Part shown: in pieces, positions 1-6,072 of the stretch | How positions within the stretch are numbered: the first letter of the stretch is position 1 | How the letters are laid out: the number at the start of each line of letters is the position of its first letter | Assembly (NCBI GenBank): GCA_015478765.1 | Contig: JADMKR010000035.1 | Location: forward strand, 1-7,163 | Direction of reading: 5' to 3' | Source of the DNA: Flavobacterium sp. | GTDB taxonomy: Bacteria; Bacteroidota; Bacteroidia; Flavobacteriales; Flavobacteriaceae | DNA length: 7,163 nt | The notes under the pieces: model-generated | The model's input: only the letters and a program-made list of their open reading frames with translations | Databases searched by the model: none | Told to the model about the DNA's origin: nothing | Made by a program: the position numbers and the translations under genes

Positions 1-401
1 TGTTTGAGAATCTAATATAAAATAAGGTTTGTTGCGTTAGACCCTTGAATCCACCGACTTTATTAGGAGAACCATCGAATTTTTAAATGGAAAAGACTGG
101 TAAATCTGGATCAACATGACTGCTGTTCGGTTTCAAAGATGTGTATTACCAATAGTATCTTAACTTTCGGAGAATACGCAGGTCACCGAAACGCCAAATG
201 CGGTTTGCCCCGGTCGGTAGCCGCTATTCACCTAAGTCACTCTTACTTCCACACAAACGAGAAAAAAGTATGATGAAAGCATCGTATTAAAAATTAGTTT
301 AATCGTACAAATATTAAATTCATTAATTTCGAAAAAGCGCAATCGTAATGGAACCTTTTATCGTAATAAATCTCTAAGGCAACTTAATCTAAATCCGCAT
401 C
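1..401. other. gene-free leading region
   Basis: No convincing gene lies in these 401 nt. All three plus-strand frames hit a stop within the first 20 nt, so at most a few terminal codons of an upstream gene could be present, and the minus strand is broken by frequent stops. The stretch holds one copy of the intergenic repeat (about 148-218) and, immediately after it, a short TAGCCGCTA motif that recurs at 675. The rest (about 250-400) is AT-rich and may carry the promoter of the gene at 402, but I see no clear box; TAATTTCG at 324-331 is the nearest approach to a Bacteroidota -7 element. Confidence 0.6.
148..218 (+). repeat. intergenic repeat, copy A
   Basis: This is one copy of an element found in four spacers of the window. 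Positions 148-186 align without gaps to 732-770, with 30 of 39 bases identical by hand count, including the blocks TTAACTT and CGCAGGT. The following bases can fold: ACCGA (185-189) pairs with TCGGT (214-218), and inside it AAACGC (189-194) pairs with GCGGTTT (200-206) with one bulge. It lies about 180 nt before the small membrane protein gene at 402. The family is not one I recognise. Confidence 0.6.
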
Positions 402-671
402 ATGAATGAGAATAAAGAGCAAATAAAATTATCGGAAATGACAGATCAGGAATTATTACTGGAAGCGAAAAGGATGAGATCTACTTCCCTCACTAATGCA
501 GTACTGATTGGTTTTTTGATCGGAGTAATAATTTATGGTGTCGTGAACGACAGTATAGGATTTTTGGCAATAATTCCTTTATTTATGATTTATAAATTGG
601 TTAACAGTACAAAGTACAAGAGAACAGAACTACAAAATCTCCTGAAAGAGCGCAATATAAAAGTAAGATAA
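402..671 (+). CDS. small two-helix membrane protein, unknown function
   Basis: The gene encodes 89 residues. An acidic and basic N-terminal tail (residues 1-30, containing LSEMTDQELLLEAKRM) is followed by two hydrophobic helices at about 31-48 and 51-67 joined by a tight NDS turn, then a charged tail (KYKRTELQNLLKERNIK) likely to form an amphipathic helix. This suggests a helical hairpin in the inner membrane with both ends in the cytoplasm. I do not recognise a named family. The first ATG (402) is used; Met13 at 438 is an alternative start. No Shine-Dalgarno is seen, as is usual in Bacteroidota. The gene stands alone, with structured repeats before it and after it. Coding status rests on the coherent membrane-protein composition. 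Confidence 0.75.
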   Translation: MNENKEQIKLSEMTDQELLLEAKRMRSTSLTNAVLIGFLIGVIIYGVVNDSIGFLAIIPLFMIYKLVNSTKYKRTELQNLLKERNIKVR

Positions 672-731
672 TAATAGCCGCTACTCCTCACTTCCGGTCA
701 TAGTTGAATTTTGTAACTGAATGCCTGATTT

Positions 732-800
732 GCCAATATATTTTTAACTTGCGGAAAATCCGCAGGTGACAAGCGACCCGGGATTAGCCCCAGCCGTCAC
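732..800 (+). repeat. intergenic repeat, copy B (best folded)
   Basis: This copy has the clearest structure. After TATTTTTAACTT, a perfect hairpin GCGGA-AAA-TCCGC spans 751-763. A second one follows: GTGAC (766-770) pairs with GTCAC (796-800), enclosing GGG-ATTAG-CCC at 780-790. It sits between the membrane protein gene and the lipoprotein gene, ending 33 nt before the preferred ATG at 834, so it would be a structured leader if transcription starts just upstream. The TATTTTTA at 739-746 resembles a -7 box. The element could equally be a REP-like repeat with no role in expression. Confidence 0.65.
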
Positions 801-833
801 AGAATCCGTGAATTAATCGTGAAAATTAGTACT

Positions 834-1181
834 ATGAAGATCATTTTGATGTTTTTTCTCTTGATTTCATGCAAATACAATTCTTATGTTGAAAAGGATG
901 TCACAATTGTTAATGCGAGACTAACCGACTATGGAAAGCTTCCTGAAAATGCGGAAGAATTGTCTGAATCAACCGCAATAAAAGCGAAATATCTTACTTC
1001 AGCGCTTTTTGTCAAAATTGGAGATGTGGATAAAATAATTCCTATCGATGATAGCGTGTTTAATCACGAGTTTTTTGCCGACAATCATTATATAAATACT
1101 ATGGTACGAATTTCAATAAGGTCATTCCAAATTTCAGGCAAGGAGATTTTAATCGCAGAAAAAATAAGTCCTATACACTAG
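834..1181 (+). CDS. small predicted lipoprotein, unknown function
   Basis: From the ATG at 834 the product is 115 residues. Its start (MKIILMFFLLISC) is a short type II signal peptide with lipobox LISC, the lipid-bearing residue being Cys13. An in-frame GTG at 819 would add five residues (MKIST); I prefer the ATG because it gives a normal short lipoprotein signal with Lys2. The mature part of about 100 residues is polar with alternating hydrophobic strands and no Cys or transmembrane segment. I recognise no family. The residue after Cys is Lys, with no acidic run like that of the lipoprotein at 2821, so the final membrane is unclear. It is preceded by repeat copy B and followed two bases after the stop by copy C. 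Confidence 0.75.
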   Translation: MKIILMFFLLISCKYNSYVEKDVTIVNARLTDYGKLPENAEELSESTAIKAKYLTSALFVKIGDVDKIIPIDDSVFNHEFFADNHYINTMVRISIRSFQISGKEILIAEKISPIH

Positions 1182-1182
1182 T

Positions 1183-1244
1183 AACTTTCTTTATGAGTAC
1201 TTAGTCACCTAAAATCCGACGTTTTAACCGGGATAAAGCCTGAC
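1183..1244 (+). repeat. intergenic repeat, copy C (degenerate)
   Basis: This is a weaker copy in the spacer between the small lipoprotein and the DinB gene. It keeps AACTTTC (1183-1189), AGTCACC (1203-1209) and CCGGGATAAAGCC (1228-1240). These correspond in order to AACTTTC and GGTCACC of copy A and to CCCGGGATTAGCCCC of copy B. The alignment needs small gaps, and the hairpins are mostly lost. It starts directly after the stop of the lipoprotein gene. Confidence 0.4.
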
Positions 1245-1302
1245 AATTAAAACTAACAACCATTGCTCAAGTAAGTTAAAATAAATAATAATCCCCTATA
1301 TC

Positions 1303-1833
1303 ATGATTCTGGAAAAACAAAAATATCCAATAGGCCGTTTTGCCACAACCGAATACACTGAAGAAGTTATAATCGGTTGTATTGCAGTTCTCGCAAGGTT
1401 TCCCAGTGATTTGACAGAGGAAACTTCCCTTCTTTCAAATGAGCAACTTGATACGCCCTATCGCGATTATGGCTGGACAATTAGACAGCTTATAAATCAC
1501 TGCGCCGATAGCCATATGAATTGTTTAATTCGCTTTAAACTTGCTCTCACAGAGTCAAATCCAACTATTAAGCCGTACTACGAAGCTCGTTGGGCGGAAC
1601 TTGCAGACAGTCTCATGCCTATTTCTTCAGCATTAAAGATAATTGAAGGGGTACATGAGCGATGGGTCGTACTTTTGGAATCATTACAACCTTTGCAATT
1701 CGCAAGAACATTCGTTCATCCGGAGCACGGACAACAAACCAGGCTCGATGAAACTGTAGCATTCTACGCATGGCACTGCAAACATCATTTAGCTCATGTG
1801 GTGAATTTAAAAATTCATAATGGCTGGAAATAA
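1303..1833 (+). CDS. yfiT: YfiT-family DinB-fold thiol (bacillithiol) transferase
   Basis: The 176-residue product matches the YfiT branch of the DinB/YfiT four-helix-bundle superfamily over its whole length. It has the N-terminal YPIGRF, then GWTIRQLINHCADSHMN at 57-73, IRFKLALTE..PTIKPY at 76-92, HERW at 118-121, FVHPEHG at 137-143 and AWHCKHHLAH at 156-165. YfiT proteins bind a divalent metal through three histidines; here H66, H158 and H162 have the expected places and spacing. Family members include bacillithiol S-transferases, which join bacillithiol to electrophiles in the cytoplasm; many Bacteroidota make bacillithiol. The exact substrate cannot be read from sequence, and older annotations say putative metal-dependent hydrolase. 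Length is normal and the start is the only reasonable ATG. It appears to be a single-gene unit. Confidence 0.9.
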   Translation: MILEKQKYPIGRFATTEYTEEVIIGCIAVLARFPSDLTEETSLLSNEQLDTPYRDYGWTIRQLINHCADSHMNCLIRFKLALTESNPTIKPYYEARWAELADSLMPISSALKIIEGVHERWVVLLESLQPLQFARTFVHPEHGQQTRLDETVAFYAWHCKHHLAHVVNLKIHNGWK

Positions 1834-1892
1834 AACCAATTAATTAACCCCAGATGAACTCCACAACACATTCAAGTGCAACTATGATTTTT

Positions 1893-1941
1893 TACCATTA
1901 ATATATTTAACTTGCATAGTATATTCAACTGACTAATGGTA
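1893..1941 (+). repeat. intergenic repeat copy D with nested inverted repeats
   Basis: Positions 1895-1933 align without gaps to copy B, with 24 of 39 bases identical by hand count, including a shared 10-base block TTTAACTTGC and the terminal TGAC. Unlike A and B, its symmetry is AT-rich. TACCATTA (1893-1900) is the exact inverted repeat of TAATGGTA (1934-1941), and inside it AATATA (1900-1905) mirrors TATATT (1920-1925). It lies 28 nt before the start of the DUF1275 gene, so it could act as a protein operator or a leader hairpin. The relationship to copies A to C is moderate. Confidence 0.45.
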
Positions 1942-1969
1942 CATTCACCCATTAATTCTTGTATAATAA

Positions 1970-2692
1970 ATGTTCAAGCATCAGGGTAAAAGAAGAACTC
2001 CAAAGCATAATTTGCAGATCGCATCATTATTGTCTTTTGTAGCCGGAATCGTAAATGTCGCCGGATTTTTGGCTGTTGCCCAACTTACCACCAACGTCAC
2101 CGGACATTTCGCTTTTTTTGTCGATGAAATGTTTAAGTTGAAATTCATTCAGAGCGCAATCTATTTTTTGTATGTTATCTTCTTTTTCATTGGAGCATTC
2201 TGTTCGAGCTTTTTAGTGGAATTAATTTCAAGAAAAAATGAAATCTACATGTACCTGGTTCCCATCGCAATCGAATGTGGCATTTTACTCCTAATTGCGC
2301 TGTATGGAGATGAGCTGGTGCCACTTAGTCCTAATTTAATTGCGTGCAGTCTACTTTTTGCCATGGGTCTTCAAAATTCACTAGTCACACGAATCTCAAA
2401 TTCGGTGGTCAGAACCACGCACCTGACCGGTCTATTCACAGATTTAGGTATTGAAATTTCGCAGCTATTCTTCTATTCGGAAAAAGAACGTAGAAAAAAA
2501 CTCTTCACTTCCATAAACCTCAAACTTATTATAATATGCTTTTTCTTTATCGGTGGAATACTCGCCGGCGTGCTCTATTCAAAAATAGGCCTGACCGTCT
2601 TACTAATCGGGTCCTTTGCCTTATTCATAGGGATGATTTACGATCATCTGAAAGTACGGGTGAAATTAATAGCGCGAAAATATCGCAATTAA
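1970..2692 (+). CDS. DUF1275 (YoaK-type) membrane protein
   Basis: The 240-residue protein has the hallmarks of the DUF1275/YoaK family. These are AGIVNVAGFLAV (25-36) in the first helix, then TTNVTGH (40-46), GLQNSLVTRISNSVVRTTHLTG in the middle, and a following LGIEISQ segment. About six hydrophobic helices are visible: near 16-37, 58-83, 92-112, 118-136 and two after the basic loop KERRKKL, at about 183-203 and 205-224. The protein ends with a basic cytoplasmic tail. Length is normal for the family. Members are inner-membrane proteins of undetermined function, and the neighbours add nothing firm. The ATG at 1970 gives a positively charged N-terminus (KHQGKRRTPKH), fitting a cytoplasmic start. 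Inverted repeats precede it. Confidence 0.88.
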   Translation: MFKHQGKRRTPKHNLQIASLLSFVAGIVNVAGFLAVAQLTTNVTGHFAFFVDEMFKLKFIQSAIYFLYVIFFFIGAFCSSFLVELISRKNEIYMYLVPIAIECGILLLIALYGDELVPLSPNLIACSLLFAMGLQNSLVTRISNSVVRTTHLTGLFTDLGIEISQLFFYSEKERRKKLFTSINLKLIIICFFFIGGILAGVLYSKIGLTVLLIGSFALFIGMIYDHLKVRVKLIARKYRN

Positions 2693-2778
2693 CTGCCGGC
2701 ACTTGACATTTACTGGTCTTTCCCCTGTCAAAGTTACCAACAATATCAACTCTTTCACAAACTCAAATCTTATTCAGA

Positions 2779-2805
2779 AGTGCTTACTTAAAAGCACTAG
2801 TTTTG
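2779..2805 (+). promoter_or_regulatory. candidate promoter with overlapping operator for the lipoprotein-ATPase operon
   Basis: TAGTTTTG at 2798-2805 fits the Bacteroidota -7 consensus TAnnTTTG exactly and would start transcription near 2810, about 10 nt before the lipoprotein ATG. No clear TTG is present at the -33 position. A perfect inverted repeat, AGTGCTT (2779-2785), six bases, AAGCACT (2792-2798), fills the region between the expected -33 and -7 boxes and shares its last base with the -7 box. This is the usual place for a repressor or MerR-like activator site. Alternatively the hairpin followed by TTTT could be a weak terminator for the DUF1275 gene. Confidence 0.45.
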
Positions 2806-2820
2806 ATCTTACTCTAAACA

Positions 2821-3351
2821 ATGAAAATGCAAAAAATTATTACTTTCACCAGTACGCTGTTAATTTTCATATTCACGGCCTGTGAAAGCGACGATGATTA
2901 CCGATACGAAAATGATTACTTAGTCATAAATGGCATCGAACAATCATTGGAAAACGCTCCAGGTAATATTTCTATAACCTATGCTGGTGATGGTCTTACC
3001 TACGATCCCGCTACAGGAATTACCACATCGGTATACACCGATTTACGAATTCAGGATCCGGATAATCAATTCTTGGGAAACTTTAATAATCAAGGGATTA
3101 GCCAGTATTTATTTTTGCGATTTATTACACATCCGAATCCGATTACTACAAATCTTTCAACAGTTACTGCTTTGTGGGGAATTGATGAGACCAATGTGAT
3201 TGCCACCTATTCGATTGGCGGACAACCTGTTTACGCACATAGCGACCAAAATATAACTATCCAATATTTACCTCAGCAAACCATTGTCGAATTTACAAAT
3301 GTAACTTTCGGCTCAAATGTGTTCAGTGGAAAATTTACTTATATGTATTAG
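2821..3351 (+). CDS. predicted surface-exposed lipoprotein, unknown function, in operon with P-type ATPase
   Basis: The product has 176 residues. MKMQKIITFTSTLLIFIFTAC is a type II signal peptide with Cys21 as the lipidated residue. It is followed directly by ESDDD, which resembles the Ser-Asp-Asp-Asp type lipoprotein export signal described for Bacteroidota and predicts display on the outer face of the outer membrane. The mature part starts YLVINGIEQSLENAPG and ends GSNVFSGKFTYMY. It is rich in Thr, Asn, Ile and aromatic residues, suggesting a small beta-sandwich or barrel-like domain; there are no Cys besides the lipidated one and no His cluster for metal binding. I know no named family. 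The ATPase start follows its stop by only 3 nt, so the two are almost certainly cotranscribed and perhaps translationally coupled. A second ATG at 2827 is possible. Confidence 0.82.
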   Translation: MKMQKIITFTSTLLIFIFTACESDDDYRYENDYLVINGIEQSLENAPGNISITYAGDGLTYDPATGITTSVYTDLRIQDPDNQFLGNFNNQGISQYLFLRFITHPNPITTNLSTVTALWGIDETNVIATYSIGGQPVYAHSDQNITIQYLPQQTIVEFTNVTFGSNVFSGKFTYMY

Positions 3352-3354
3352 CCA

Positions 3355-5862
3355 ATGTCGTACAACATCCCACAACATTTAGTCGGACTTTCCAATGAAG
3401 AATTGGAAATCTCCCGGAACAAATTTGGTTACAACCAACCGGCAATCCTTAAAAAAAGTGGTTGGTATACAATGTTGTTCGGTATTTTAAAGGAGCCCAT
3501 GCTGCTTCTACTAATCGCCGTCACCGTAATTTATGTAGCGGTGGGCAATTATTCCGAAGCAATTTTTATGATGGGTGCCATCGTAGCGGTTTCCGGAATT
3601 TCGTTCTACCAAGACAGTCGAAGCAAAAAAGCTTTAGAAGCGCTCGAAAAGCTAAACGAACCATTGAGCACCGTTATCAGAAACTCAAAAATAATTCAAA
3701 TTCCGACACGCGAAATTGCCGTTGGCGATTTGTGTATTGTAGAAGAAGGAAAAATGATCAATGCCGATGGCCAAATTCTGCATAGCAATGACTTTTCCGT
3801 CAATGAAGCTTCTCTTACGGGTGAGAGTTTTTCGGTCTTTAAAAGTTCCGAAACCGATGACCCCAATGTTTATAGTGGAACACTGGTCGTATCAGGATTG
3901 GCTGTCGTTAAAATTGCAAAAATCGGAAGTGAAACCAAACTTGGCAAAATTGGACTGTCCATTCAGCATATCAAAGAAGTATCTTCCCCGCTACACATCC
4001 AGATTACCAAATTCGTAAAGTGGATGGCGGTTGTGGGTGTTATTGTTTTTCTGTTGGTTTGGGGCTATGGTTACTTGCAATCGGGAAATATTATTGAAAG
4101 CTTATTAGTCGGGTTAACGTTGGCAATGTCTATTTTACCCGAAGAAATACCAGTGGCATTCACCACCTTTATGGCATTGGGCTCGTGGAAACTGATGAAG
4201 GAAGGCATCATCATCAAACGGAGCAGTGTAGTAGAAACCCTGGGAAGCACAACCGTGATTTGCACCGACAAAACCGGGACGATCACCGAAAATTCGATGC
4301 ATCTTAAAGCGCTATATGACTTTAAAACCAAGCAAGTTTTTGAAGAATCACAATTTGATGCACCCCAGCTTTCTGAATTGATTGAATTTGCGATGTGGAG
4401 CAGCGAACCGGTACCGTTCGACCCAATGGAAAAGACCATTCATAAAGTGTATGAACAAACGCAAAACAACGATCAGCGCAGAAACTTCAAAATGATTCGT
4501 GAATATCCTTTATACGGTAAGCCTCCGATGATGACACATATTTTTGCCGATGCGGGTGGGAATCGGCTTATTGCTGCCAAGGGAGCCCCCGAAGCTATTT
4601 TGGAAGTTTCGAATCTTTCCGAAAATGAAAAAGCGGAGCTACGCGGCCACATACGAAATTTCGGACAACAGGGTTTCCGGGTGCTCGGAGTAGCCAAATG
4701 TGATTTTGAAGGCACCATTTTCCCCGATAATCAGCAGGATTTCCGCTTACAATTTTTAGGTTTTACCGTGTTCCACGATCCTCCTAAAAAAGATATTCAA
4801 GCTGTTTTCCGAAAAATATATGATGCCGGCATTAAAGTAAAAATCATTACGGGCGACAATTCAGAAACCACCAATGCCATCGCTCAAGAGGCGGGAGTCA
4901 TCAATAACGCCGCTGCGGTAAACGGAACAGAAGTCCTAAAACCTAATCAAAGCGAATTAATTGAACTAACCAGAAAAACGACGCTGTTTACAAGGATGTT
5001 CCCAGAGGCAAAGCTGGCAACAATAAATGCATTAAAAGAAGATGGTGAAGTCGTGGCTATGTTGGGCGACGGTGTAAATGATGCTCCCGCGCTCAAAGCA
5101 GCGCATATCGGGATAGCCATGGGTAATAAAGGGACGGAAATTGCCAAAGCTGCCGCGTTAATGGTTATCACTAATGACGATCTCGGCAAAATCATTACCG
5201 GCATAGCAGCCGGAAGAAGAATCTATATCAACCTTAAAAAAGCCATTCAGTATATTATTTCAATACACATCCCCATTATACTTATCGTTTCACTGCCTCT
5301 GTTTTTGGGTTGGATTTATCCTAATATTTTTACTCCGGTGCACGTTATTTTTTTGGAACTGATCATGGGGCCCACTTGTTCAATAGTATACGAAAATGAA
5401 CCGATGGAAAAAAATACAATGAGGCAAAGACCACGTAAAATGACCGACACTTTTCTGAATATCAGAGAACTCAGCATCAGTATCGTTCAGGGACTGCTTA
5501 TTACTGCGGGTGTTTTGTTTGTCTACCAGTACGCCGTACAAGGCGAAAGTGATGAAGAATCGACACGCGCTATGGTGTTTACTACGTTGATTTTTGCGAA
5601 TATACTGCTGAGTCTTGTCAACCGATCCTTTGTCAGCAATATTTTTGACAGTTTTGGAAATAAAAACATACTGTTCCCAATTGTCATCGGAGTGACATTG
5701 ATATCACTTTTCGCTATTTTATATATTTCATTTTTTGCCGGGTTTTTTAAAGTGACCGGTTTAAGCCTGCAGGAATTAGGTGTTGCGGCGCTCACTGCGT
5801 CCATATCAGTACTATGGTTCGAAGTGTACAAATGGATGAAGTATAAGTATGTTCGACAATAA
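3355..5862 (+). CDS. cation-translocating P-type ATPase (P2-like)
   Basis: This 835-residue integral inner-membrane pump couples ATP hydrolysis to cation movement. In order it shows an N-terminal cation-ATPase domain (LVGLSNEELEISRNKFG), helices 1-2 (about 40-85), actuator motif TGES (155-158), and helices 3-4 with PEEIP (262-266). DKTGT follows with phosphorylated Asp305, then nucleotide-domain KGAPE (409-413), DPPK (475-478), TGD (499-501) and the hinge GDGVND (571-576), and six C-terminal helices from about 630. Every catalytic motif is intact. There is no HMA domain and no CPC motif, so it is not a P1B metal pump. Aligned by eye with SERCA, helix 5 has His638 and Ile641 at the Asn768 and Glu771 sites, and helix 6 (FLELIMGPTCS) has Glu668 and Gly672 at the Asn796 and Asp800 sites. 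I therefore do not call it a calcium pump. H+, Mg2+, Ca2+ or another ion remains possible. Confidence 0.93.
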   Translation: MSYNIPQHLVGLSNEELEISRNKFGYNQPAILKKSGWYTMLFGILKEPMLLLLIAVTVIYVAVGNYSEAIFMMGAIVAVSGISFYQDSRSKKALEALEKLNEPLSTVIRNSKIIQIPTREIAVGDLCIVEEGKMINADGQILHSNDFSVNEASLTGESFSVFKSSETDDPNVYSGTLVVSGLAVVKIAKIGSETKLGKIGLSIQHIKEVSSPLHIQITKFVKWMAVVGVIVFLLVWGYGYLQSGNIIESLLVGLTLAMSILPEEIPVAFTTFMALGSWKLMKEGIIIKRSSVVETLGSTTVICTDKTGTITENSMHLKALYDFKTKQVFEESQFDAPQLSELIEFAMWSSEPVPFDPMEKTIHKVYEQTQNNDQRRNFKMIREYPLYGKPPMMTHIFADAGGNRLIAAKGAPEAILEVSNLSENEKAELRGHIRNFGQQGFRVLGVAKCDFEGTIFPDNQQDFRLQFLGFTVFHDPPKKDIQAVFRKIYDAGIKVKIITGDNSETTNAIAQEAGVINNAAAVNGTEVLKPNQSELIELTRKTTLFTRMFPEAKLATINALKEDGEVVAMLGDGVNDAPALKAAHIGIAMGNKGTEIAKAAALMVITNDDLGKIITGIAAGRRIYINLKKAIQYIISIHIPIILIVSLPLFLGWIYPNIFTPVHVIFLELIMGPTCSIVYENEPMEKNTMRQRPRKMTDTFLNIRELSISIVQGLLITAGVLFVYQYAVQGESDEESTRAMVFTTLIFANILLSLVNRSFVSNIFDSFGNKNILFPIVIGVTLISLFAILYISFFAGFFKVTGLSLQELGVAALTASISVLWFEVYKWMKYKYVRQ

Positions 5863-6003
5863 CCCAACCAACGCTGGCAATGAGGTCAAAATGTATTGGC
5901 GAATATCCCAAAAAAACGGTTCCATGCGATAAAACCAAGGTGCTTGTGTTGGATCAATTTTTACTTAAATTTTTTATAATGTTAAAACTGCGAAGTCGTT
6001 TTC

Positions 6004-6018
6004 AGCAGTATCTTTAAA
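6004..6018 (+). promoter_or_regulatory. candidate promoter, 15-mer shared with the minus-strand gene
   Basis: AGCAGTATCTTTAAA occurs here and, in the matching orientation, before the minus-strand gene at 7065-7051. It contains TATCTTTA (6009-6016), one base from the Bacteroidota -7 box TAnnTTTG. The predicted start near 6022 gives a leader of about 50 nt before the ATG at 6073. No good -33 TTG is seen 19 nt upstream. The rest of the 5863-6072 spacer shows no terminator or gene that I can support. Confidence 0.4.
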
Positions 6019-6072
6019 TGGATATTTAGCGATGGGCGACAGCATTCTGAAGGTAAACCTAAATCAAAAACA

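Noticed and set aside
36..42. GTTAGAC resembles an integron attC core (GTTRRRY), and the left half looks like single genes separated by foldable spacers.
   Set aside because: Such a degenerate 7-mer is expected several times in this window by chance. No paired RYYYAAC...GTTRRRY with attC architecture was found around the repeat copies, and no integrase is present.
1961..1966. TATAAT immediately before the ATG of the DUF1275 gene as a sigma-70 -10 box.
   Set aside because: It lies so close to the start codon that transcription would begin inside the gene, and Bacteroidota use a different -7 consensus.
2702..2731. TTGACA and TGTCAA inverted repeat after the DUF1275 stop, considered as a terminator or a -35 box.
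   Set aside because: The stem is only 6 bp with a 17-nt loop and no T-run, and TTGACA is not the Bacteroidota promoter element.
2703..2885. A 60-codon plus-strand frame across the start of the lipoprotein gene.
   Set aside because: It overlaps the lipoprotein start in another frame, begins inside the spacer and has no protein-like features; the lipoprotein with its signal peptide explains the region.
4071..4439. Minus-strand open frames inside the ATPase (also at 4473-4718, 4947-5204 and 5523-5867).
   Set aside because: They are antisense shadows of a strongly conserved ATPase with all its motifs and have no coherent domain content.
3355..5862. Calling the pump a calcium or copper ATPase.
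   Set aside because: There is no CPC motif or HMA domain for copper, and the SERCA-type Asp and Glu ligands in helices 5 and 6 are missing, so the ion was left open.
5944..5973. TTG, 19 nt, TAAATTTT as an alternative promoter for the gene at 6073.
   Set aside because: The spacing is right, but the -7 box lacks the final G in a T-rich run and would give a leader of nearly 95 nt; the shared TATCTTTA at 6009 is better supported. It cannot be excluded.
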